Below, in pieces: positions 56,447 through 64,000 of a stretch of 64,000 nucleotides of DNA. Source of the stretch: Cephalotrichum gorgonifer (taxonomy: Eukaryota; Ascomycota; Sordariomycetes; Microascales; Microascaceae); assembly GCA_900312665.1 (NCBI GenBank), contig ONZQ02000010.1:248001-312000 (forward strand). The letters are read 5' to 3'. Under the pieces are notes generated by a model. The model was not told where the DNA came from. It did not search any database and was given only the letters and a program-made list of their open reading frames with translations. Both the position numbers and the translations under genes were made by a program. Each line of letters starts with the position of its first letter. Position 1 is the stretch's first letter.

Positions 56447-57579
56447 ATGCCTAGTTTCCAAGTAGGATGGTATCGTACGTCTCGTCCCCTCCCGTTCTCG
56501 TGTCATCTCCCCCTTCTCCGGGTCCACCGGGCTGTCGAACAGAAGCTAACAGGCCACAGGGTTCCTACCGTTCTTAGGTTACCACCATGTCCTCATGATA
56601 CTCATAACCGTCTCGATAATATTATTATGTGAGTCTTCCTCACCCTCCTCCCCTCTCGCCCTGCCACCTCCACTATTCCCGTCTCCCCGACCCAAGAAGC
56701 TAATCACTCTCCCCCAAGCGCTCCTCCTCGCCGGCTGCTCCTCCTCCTCCCCCTTAATACCCGACATCTTCCTCATGTCGATCTATTACGAACGCTACAC
56801 GGCGACGCCCGATACGGCGCAGGTCGACTACAACGCGCACAAGGCCATCGCCGCCATCGCCGGCAACGCGCGGCTCGCGGCGCGGGTGGGCTACTTCGGC
56901 ATCTGCGTGAACCCTGACGGCGGCAGCTGGCTGTGCTCTAACAACGCGACGGCGCTGGCGAACGAGGTGTCGGTGGACCAGGACCCGCTGAACCTGGTGT
57001 GGCTGGCGAGCCAGTTCAAGGACATGATTGTGTTTCCGTACCTGATGTGAGTTTCCCCCCTTCTCTATTCTTCCCTCGTCCTTCCCCACACCCTATCCCT
57101 CCTCTTTCCTTGGAGTGAGAAAGTAGAGGAGATGAGGAGTGGCTAGAAACCCTCGGCCCTCGAAGCCGTGGAAAAGTAAACCAAATCTAACCCACCTGCC
57201 CAACAGAATCATCGCCATCATCTTCGCCTTCATCTGCGTCCTTCTCCTCGCCACCTTCCCCGTCTGGCACGAAGAGACCGACTCCGACGGTTCCGAGCGC
57301 GAGGTGAAGCCCTTCCCCTCTCGCCCCGTGTCGCAGGTCGCCCTCGCCATCATCTTCATCTCGGCCATCTTCGTCCTCGTGTCCGTCCTATGGCAGCACA
57401 CGGCCTCGGTCGCGGCGTCCATCATAGCCGAGGACTTCGGGAACGGGAGCGTGAAGAGCGGCGTCGGGACCAGCGCCATGGTGATGGGCTGGTTCAGCTT
57501 CACGCTGCTGATCGTCGTCACCATCGGCCTGCTGGTCATGATCTTGAGTATTCGCGTCTTGACGGAGATGGCGGACTAA
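56447..57579 (+). CDS. fig1: Fig1-domain membrane protein (mating calcium-influx factor homolog)
   Basis: The yeast homolog supports low-affinity Ca2+ influx and membrane fusion during mating; in filamentous fungi it affects growth and fusion. Exons are 56447-56474, 56560-56628, 56719-57046 and 57207-57579, for 265 residues. Splicing gives MPSFQVGWYRFLPFLGYHH, then ILLSLLLAGCSSSSPLIPD. Four hydrophobic segments are visible: about 18-40, 143-165, 180-202 and 233-256. Between the first two lies the extracellular Fig1 loop, with RVGYFGICVNPDGGSWLCSN holding the family Gly-Phe/Tyr-Gly-x-Cys-type motif and a second Cys. The small first exon (9 codons) was placed from the donor GTACGT and the conserved N-terminus. 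The ATG at 56447 follows a long pyrimidine-rich leader. Confidence 0.9.
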
Positions 57580-58419
57580 GAGCTGGGGGAGGGAGGTCAT
57601 TTTTACACCACCCTTTTTTTTTTTTTGCAACCTTGTCTTTTTTGGTTGATATTCCTAATATGCGAGTTTGATTTTTTGTTTGAAGAGAAAGGGGAACGAT
57701 CAGAGGAGAGTACACTGGAAGAATAGTCCGCGCCATGTGACGGAAAGAAAGAGACGGAGACGGAGACCGAAAGAGGTGTAGCATGTAAGGGAGGCCTGGA
57801 AACTTGTTACGCTTTTACGAAACACGGTATGGAGGGCTGGGCGACCACAACGGGCGGGAAACAAACGTTAACTGTACATTTGGGTCCAGGAAATACGCAG
57901 ATGAAAGGATGAAGGACGGAAGAAGGGCATTAGGCACGGAGTTTTGTTTTGCGCAAAAATGATGTTTTTTGTTACTTCCTCGTCATTTTTTTTTTTCGGG
58001 AGACGGCCGTTGGGATTTTTCTTGTTGTTTTTAGATATATATGTACCCGATATTCCCAAATCCCAATTCCGAGTTGCTTTTCAAAATTAGTTCCTACTCG
58101 TAAAAGTAATTACTCGGGTAGAAAGAGAAGCCGCTAGGGCGTTTTGAGATGTTCGATTATGACTGCCGCGATCTCATGATTGCGTGGCGTGGCTTAGCTC
58201 TGGCATACGCAAGCTTAAAAGCTAGTAGATATCTTATATATACATTATACGCTTAACTAAAACTGGGACACCCATTAGCCCACGCTTGCGGAATCACTCT
58301 CACTGGGTCTCATCCTCCTCCGCGATCAATCTCATATTCATAGGGTACACAAACGACCTCGGTCGCCTCTCCGTGGTATATATACATACACATACGCCCA
58401 ACCGCCGGTTCGAACTACC
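57580..58419. other. Convergent 3' region
   Basis: This lies between FIG1 and the convergent mannosidase. It has T-runs near 57607-57624 and 57984-57996 and an AT-rich TATATATATAC-like patch around 58235. No gene was found. Confidence 0.55.
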
Positions 58420-61400
58420 TCAAACCCCCTTCCCCTTGAAATCCGGCCTCCTGAACGGGTGCGCCTCAGTATTGAGCACCCACTCGTCCAGGCTTACCAC
58501 ATCCGGCGTCGCGAACAGGAGATAGAAGTACTTGAGCGTCTCCGCTACCCAGAAGCTCTCCATCTCGTCCGACTGCGCCGGCTCCGCCTCGAGCACGGAG
58601 TCCAGAGCGCTCGCGCCCACGTCTGTGCGCACCGCCTTGGAGACCGACTGCCACATCTTCCAGCCTTTTTCTTGCCAGATGGGGTCGCCGGTTATACGGT
58701 ACATGTACCAGACGGATTCGATCGCCTCAGGGCTGGGGTAGGTTAGCATGGGGCGACGAAGCTGGATTTTTGAAAAGGCGGAAGAAGGGTGCGGGGGGGG
58801 GACTACTCACCGAAGGATATACCTCTTCGAGGAAATCCGCACGAATCCAGTCGGGATCTTCTCATGCTCGATCCTCTGCTTGACGTACTCCAAGTGCGTC
58901 AACGGCTTGTTAGGGTCCTCGAGCGGAACCTGACCAGACTCAGCCCCGAACGCGCTATTGGCTGTCTCCTGGCTGCTCGCGTCCTGCCCACCCACTGCCC
59001 CGGCCGACGCCGCTATTGGCTTTCCTGCCCTCTCGGCGGCGACGCTATCGGCCGACGGGGCCTCCTCCGACTCCGGCACGGACTTGCGGTAGTCCCAGTC
59101 CTCATCGACGCCGCGCTTCGCGACCTTGGGAGCCTCGCTTCCGGGCTCGGGGCGGGGATACCGGTATACATTCTCATCTGCGGCCGCCCCGGGCTGAGGG
59201 TCAGACCCGCTTTGAGCCTGCGGCTCGGCTACTATATCCTCCTCTGGCTTCTCTCCGTCCGCGGCTCGGGATTCGGCCGGCACCGAGCCGGCACCCACAC
59301 TGACCCGCTCCCTTTCCTGCTCTTGCTCCTCCATCTGCTTCTCAGCCTCCTTCCGGTTCGACACCATCTGCAGGTGCTTCTCAATCTCCTCCTGGTTGGC
59401 ATAGTAGTCCGCCACCTGCTGCTCCCTGTATTCCCACTGGGGATCCAGATGCTGGTAATATAGCGTCTCGTTCCACGCGCAAGGACCCAGGTCCTCGCAC
59501 GGCACCATCGTCGACCCCTCGGGCATGATCCCTGACGGCGTGGCCCCGTACGCCCACACGCACCCGTCCGTCAGCCTCCTTGCGAAGTCGAGATCCTCCT
59601 TTAGCCCGAAGACCTTCGCGCCGAGCGCGAACATGCCGCCGAGGAAACACGTCAGGTGCGGTACCTCATACTGGCGGTTCGCGTCGACCTCCGGGTGACC
59701 CGCGGTGCTGAGCTTCGCCGAGAAGAGGATGTCTTCCCCCTTTGGGAGCATGGGGCGGTAGAGGAGCCACTTCTTGACGGCGGCGACGGTGTTCTCGTGC
59801 AAGGTGCGGTACTTTGGCTCGAGCCCGCCTAGGAGGGCGTATTCCTAGGTGTTTGTTAGTTACTGGTCTTGAGACGCCCTGGGTGACGAGGAGAGAGGAA
59901 GAAAAAGGGGGGATTAGCTGAGGTCGTACCTTCGGGAAGTACTCGTACGTCGAGTCCTGGCTACCGCCCATACTGTACGACTGATACCCGTATTGCGACG
60001 GCACGAGGTTAGGCTGCTTCACGCAGTCTAGATCGACCATGAATAACGATGACCAGGGGTTATAGGGTGGCGGCGGCGACCTAGGCCCCATCTCCGACCT
60101 CGCGTTCTCCTCGCGGAATCCGCGTTTTGAGATATGGCTCGCGGACTCCTCGCTCTCACCGCTCCCTCCCGGCGCACCCGTCTCCTCCGGCGGGGCCACA
60201 GACGTCTCTGTCTCCTGTTCCTTCATCGCCTCGTACGCCTCCTGGCGCGCGATGTTCGTGGCCGTGCGGTTACATCCCGACGCGTCCAGCGACTCCGGGA
60301 AGATTCCGTCGAGGGCCGTCCCCTCCTTCTGCAGCTCCTCGAACGCGTTCGTGATGCGCGCCACGGCATCGTAGTACTTCTCCTTGCCCGTCAGCTGCGA
60401 CAGGCGCGTGAACTCCATCAGCAGCGTGCCGATCTCGGCGACGTTGACCACGCTGGCGCGGCGCTGCTGCTGGACATACTCGGGTTGCCATTGGTAGTAC
60501 AGCACAGGCATGCGATTGGGTGTGTCGAAGGCGCCCATGAGGATCTCGGCAAGCTCCTCCGCCTTCTTCAGGAGCATCCCGTAGCCGCCCGCCTCCCCGC
60601 CGCTGACGTCGTAGGCGGCCAGCAGGCCGCCCAGATACCGGATGGTGGTCTCGAAGACGGGGATGTCGGACCGCTTCTCGCTGTACGTAAAGTCGATGTA
60701 CTGCACGGCCTTAGCCGCCTCGTCAAACTCCTCTTTGAGGCCCATGATCCAGAGCGTGTCGAGACCGTCCACGAGCGTCGCGGCCCAGCCGCAGAAGGGG
60801 TCACGGTAGAACTTGGACACGGGGGACAGCTCGTCGTGCATCCAGGCGAAGGCGCGGTACCCCTGCCATGCGCGTACCATCTCGCGCTTCACGTCGGCGA
60901 GGCGGGTCTCGCGTATCGCTTTCGCGGCGCGCTCCTCGGGCGGAAAGTCGAACTGGATCTTCGGGATGGGCTTGGGGGTGCCGGTGGGGAGGAGGATGTA
61001 GTCCTCTTCGGCGACGGGGAAGTGCTCGGGGAAGCTCCTCCAGTGGACACGGGAGGAGGAGGAGGCTGAGACTTCGGGGGCGCCTGCGTCTACTGGCGTC
61101 TGGGTTTCAGGGGCCGTCGTGACTGCGGCTTCCTTAGCGGATGTCGAGGACGACAGCTTATCTGGCGCTTGGGGGCTGTCGGCAGGCGCTGTCTCATCTT
61201 CGGGCGCCTTCGGCGGCGGAGGCTGTACGGCAGGGGACTCATCGAGGCGGTCCTTTTCACCCACTTCCTCACGCTGCGGGGGTAGGGAAGAGTCCGCGGG
61301 AGTTTCGTGCTGCCCCTCTAGCTCCTCAGAAGTCGGAGCGCCCACAGTGACTCCCCCCTCATATACGGACGGCGGGCTCTTCTGGAGCCTGGAGGGCTCA

Positions 61401-61510
61401 TAGGCCGGCTCGACGCCATCCCACTCGTGGTTATGCGCGGCTCGGTATAAAAGGAATACTACGGTGGCAGCGACGACGAGCAGGAGCCTATATCTCCGCC
61501 GGGGTATCAT
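58420..61510 (-). CDS. GH47 class I alpha-1,2-mannosidase, type II membrane protein
   Basis: This enzyme trims alpha-1,2-linked mannose from N-glycans in the ER or Golgi. Exons are 61510-59930, 59844-58811 and 58732-58420, for 975 residues. A signal-anchor helix is at about 6-25 (YRLLLVVAATVVFLLY). Residues 30-150 are a Pro/Glu/Ser-rich stem. The catalytic barrel starts near 190. It includes FAWMHDELSPVS, a DGLDTLWIMGL segment, FETTIRYLGGLLAAYD and GCNRT, an N-glycosylation sequon. It then has NLVPSQYGYQSYSMGGSQDS, GGHPEV-like regions and PHLTCFLGGMFALG. The last exon supplies RPEAIESVWYMYR, with catalytic Glu874, and NTEAHPF, with the Ca2+-binding Thr960. Two low-complexity insertions, about 440-490 and 665-855, interrupt the barrel. 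All key motifs are present. It could alternatively belong to the EDEM-like branch, but no PA domain is seen. Confidence 0.9.
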
Positions 61511-63419
61511 GGTGGCGGTCGCGCGTCCTATCTTCTAACCGCGCTTCTGTTGAAGCAGCAAACGGTATCTGTATCCGGCTCGTGGGTGCCAAGACGAAGA
61601 GAGTGAATGACACGGGATTCGGCTCGAACTCGAACGGAGGTGACTTGAGGAGAGTCGGTGAAGGAAGCGGATCGTCGTTGGCCGCACGTCTACTCGTCTC
61701 CCTCGCGATGAGGGGGGAACGACAGAGGAGCAGGCGGTTAAAGGGGCCACGGAATGGAGCTCTCGCCAAGACAAAGAGGCGCGAAGGAAGGGACCCAAGG
61801 CAACAAAGATGGTCGGTCGGTCGCGAGATGACTAAGATCGAGAAGGTGAAGGCGGGGCGGGAGGCCGTGTGGGTCCCATGTCACGATGCCGGGGCTCACG
61901 CTGGTATATATAATACGTGACCCTCCCCGTCGCTCACCGGAAAAAAAAAAAAGGAAAGAGCAAAAAAAGGAAGGGCGGATGTTATATTTCTCAGTTGGAA
62001 TTTAGGACAGGGTTGTCGGGGTGCGAGACATGGCCGGCAAACATCTCTGCTGCAGGTAAGGTCGAATGGGAGAAAAGGGGAGGGAAGCCACGGTGGGACA
62101 AGCTAATCCTGCGGTATTATAGGACGCAAAGCACGAGCACAAGGACAGTTTTTTTTGTTCAGGTGAGAGTATTGGGTGCCAAGAGATCTTCGTCTCGCCT
62201 CGTGCACGAAATTTGGTTGGAATTGGGTGGGAACGTCGGATAATGGCACTAATAGGATGGCGGGTAAAGTCGCTCGGCCCTCTGCCCGAAACCGAAAACG
62301 AAAATAAAAAAGAAATACTCCGTGTCGTAATTGAAGCAATGGAACGCATGCCTCTTGATGGTACATTCCTCGGGCCGTGGAACTCGGTTGTGGACCACAT
62401 GCTCCTTGGCTTTTGGACGTAACGTTGGCTGTCTTGTCCAACATTCGTCAAGGGCGGATAATTAATACAAGCTTAATAGCTTAGGTCCGCGACAGGCAAT
62501 GATAGGCCTCTTATCTCCTGTGGAATGCAACGGCCCCACTTGCGCTGGATTGGAGGAACATCGGATGGAACCGCCGTGGTAAAAACGACTCAGGCGCTGG
62601 CCCTCTTTGGCTATGGGCCAAGAGTACAGGTAGCGAAACATGCATTTCCATTCTACTATGCGAACATATCGAGTGCCGCTCCGACCTCCTTTTGAGGGAG
62701 CCGCAGACAAGGGGAGGGTAACCTGACGCACGCGACATGTTGCCAAGAACATTTAAGGGAAAGACAGCATGTGTGTTTCGGAGGATATGTAGACGGTTGG
62801 ACGGGACCCACGATCCTTGTAGTACGAGTACTTTTGCGGGGAGGTGGGGGAAAGTGGGGGGGGGGGCTAACCGAGACGGACTCACTTCCCCGCATCCGGA
62901 TTTTGGCTTCGTTGTTCACTCATCCCGTCCACATAGATTGCCAACCATGGACGGAGAAACTAGCGTTTGTGCTCGATAGTAACTAATACTTCCCACTCTC
63001 TCGCGTCATGCGCGCATGAGACTAAAACGAGCACTTCCAAGGTCCGGATAACCAAGCAATCCCCGCTTGAATGGTATTAATATATAAGGAAAGGAGAAAA
63101 GAAGGAGAGAGAAAAGAATAAGAGAAGAAGAAAAGGCTCACACGCTTTCCAGTAACAGAAGAAAACAAACCCGTCTTGTCTTATCCTAATCCCACGGTCG
63201 CTTTGTTCCGTTACCAAGTCCTAAATTAAGAAACCCAAATCCCAAAACAGGGACAAGGCAGCAGCCATGTTTCCCAAAATAACTCTTTTTTTGCTGGGAG
63301 CACAGCCCACTCAGCAGCGTCACACCTGTTGCATTTATAGACAGGGCGCTCACGAACGCAACCCCACATCGGTCATATATATATAACCCGTCCCCTTCTC
63401 AAGTGCCCTCCAGAATCCA
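61511..63419. other. 1.9-kb intergenic region between the mannosidase and the MAPKKK
   Basis: It holds the mannosidase promoter at the left and the MAPKKK 3' UTR at the right. An A13-like run lies near 61940-61955. A purine-only tract of about 50 nt occupies 63088-63136, next to an AT-rich TATTAATATATAAGG sequence. No coding gene or RNA was recognised. Confidence 0.5.
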
Positions 63420-64000
63420 TCAGAGGTCCCGTCCTCGGATCTTTGCGTATAGGGTCGTGTTCCGGAAATCGTAGTTCGGGTCGAACTCGCAGAAGGGATG
63501 CTCTGCGAGGAGCTTCTCAGCCGTGGGCCGATCGTATGGATTCCTATTACAGTCAGGTTTGATGATCCCCACAGATTCTAACTTGCCCCGGTAAAGATTC
63601 CGAGGAGGAGGAAGAAGAACAAGGGAAAAAAGAATGAGAGAGACAAGGGGAAAAGGTAAGTGGCACTTACACCTGGAAACAATCCAACATAAACGCAATG
63701 GCCACCGGCGAGTTGACCTCATCCGGGATGGGCGGCGACTCCCCGTTCGCGATCTTATATATCGCCCCGACCGCCTCCTCCTTCGCCCACGGCCTCTTTC
63801 CGGCGAACATCTCCAGCACCACGCACCCCGTGCTCCAGATGTCCACCTTGGCGCTGTACCCCTCGCCCTCCGACCGGATCACCTCGGGCGCCATCCAGAA
63901 CACGGAGCCCTGCATGTTGTTGCTCTTGTCGTTGCCGTAGATGTTGTCCGTCTTCTTGCTGATCCCAAAGTCGGAGATCTTGCACGTGCCGTCAATGTCC
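63420..64000 (-). CDS. bck1: BCK1/MIK1-type MAP kinase kinase kinase (C-terminal kinase part; 5' end beyond the right edge)
   Basis: This is the upstream kinase of the cell-wall-integrity MAPK cascade. Only the C-terminal 151 residues are visible, in exons 64000-63671 and 63543-63420; the 127-nt intron has a GTAAGT donor. The sequence begins with DIDGTCKISDFGISKKTDNIY, holding the DFG motif. It continues with MQGSVFWMAPEV, the activation-segment APE motif, then KVDIWSTGCVVLEMFAGKRPW. The splice rebuilds LDCFQVNPYDRPTAEKLL, the kinase subdomain XI Arg motif. The protein ends soon after the kinase fold (NTTLYAKIRGRDL), as BCK1-type kinases do. The large N-terminal regulatory part is outside. 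BCK1 rather than STE11 is favoured by KISDFGISKK and MQGSVFWMAPEV. Confidence 0.92.

Noticed and set aside
60134..61069. 311-codon open frame on the plus strand
   Set aside because: It is antisense to the first GH47 exon; no motif is seen and the Arg/Leu/Val composition is typical of a shadow frame.
1..64000. CRISPR arrays, insertion sequences and prophage-like modules
   Set aside because: This is eukaryotic nuclear DNA. The tandem repeats seen are minisatellites or coding duplications with no spacer structure and no transposase frame.

Overview
The window is nuclear DNA of a filamentous ascomycete, most likely a Sordariomycete. The signs are short spliceosomal introns (about 50-130 nt, GTRNGT donors, CTAAC/CTGAC-like branch sites, YAG acceptors), several Zn(II)2Cys6 transcription factors, a fungal Fig1 protein, a BCK1-type MAPKKK, a fungal-type TOM1 ligase, and fungal-only families (DUF7708 and the AAA+ family with a large N-terminal domain). 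The exact genus cannot be read from this window. I see no intact transposon, CRISPR array or replication origin.

Layout. 1-28 kb is mostly housekeeping: the 5' part of eIF2B-gamma (minus, cut by the left edge), a DUF2470 membrane protein, ribosomal protein S8, a 13-kb TOM1/HUWE1-type HECT ubiquitin ligase (minus), a GYP5-type TBC Rab-GAP and a long Zn2Cys6 regulator. 28-46 kb looks accessory: a metallophosphoesterase, a regulator without a zinc cluster, a secreted type-B carboxylesterase, a Zn2Cys6 regulator divergent from an MFS exporter, an MDR-type oxidoreductase divergent from a second Zn2Cys6 regulator, and a two-repeat alpha/beta-barrel protein. 47-54 kb holds an intron-bearing tRNA-Gly(UCC), an AAA+ ATPase, a DUF7708 protein and an unknown protein with an internal tandem duplication. 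56-64 kb returns to conserved genes: FIG1, a GH47 alpha-mannosidase and the 3' end of a cell-wall-integrity MAPKKK (minus, cut by the right edge).

How the genes may work together. The 28-46 kb block has regulators, an exporter, a reductase, an esterase and a barrel protein, but no polyketide synthase, peptide synthetase or terpene synthase. It therefore looks like a small detoxification, catabolic or tailoring cluster rather than a full secondary-metabolite cluster. Its promoters carry the most interesting cis signals. Tandem arrays of a GTCGGA core lie upstream of two separate regulator genes in the same orientation relative to each gene. A triplicated GC-rich element lies in the promoter shared by the reductase and its neighbouring regulator. 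The 47-54 kb trio resembles fast-evolving fungal gene neighbourhoods; a role in self/non-self or stress responses is only a guess.

Gene models below were spliced by hand and checked for reading-frame continuity. In the HECT ligase one homopolymer (C10 on the coding strand) breaks the frame by one base.
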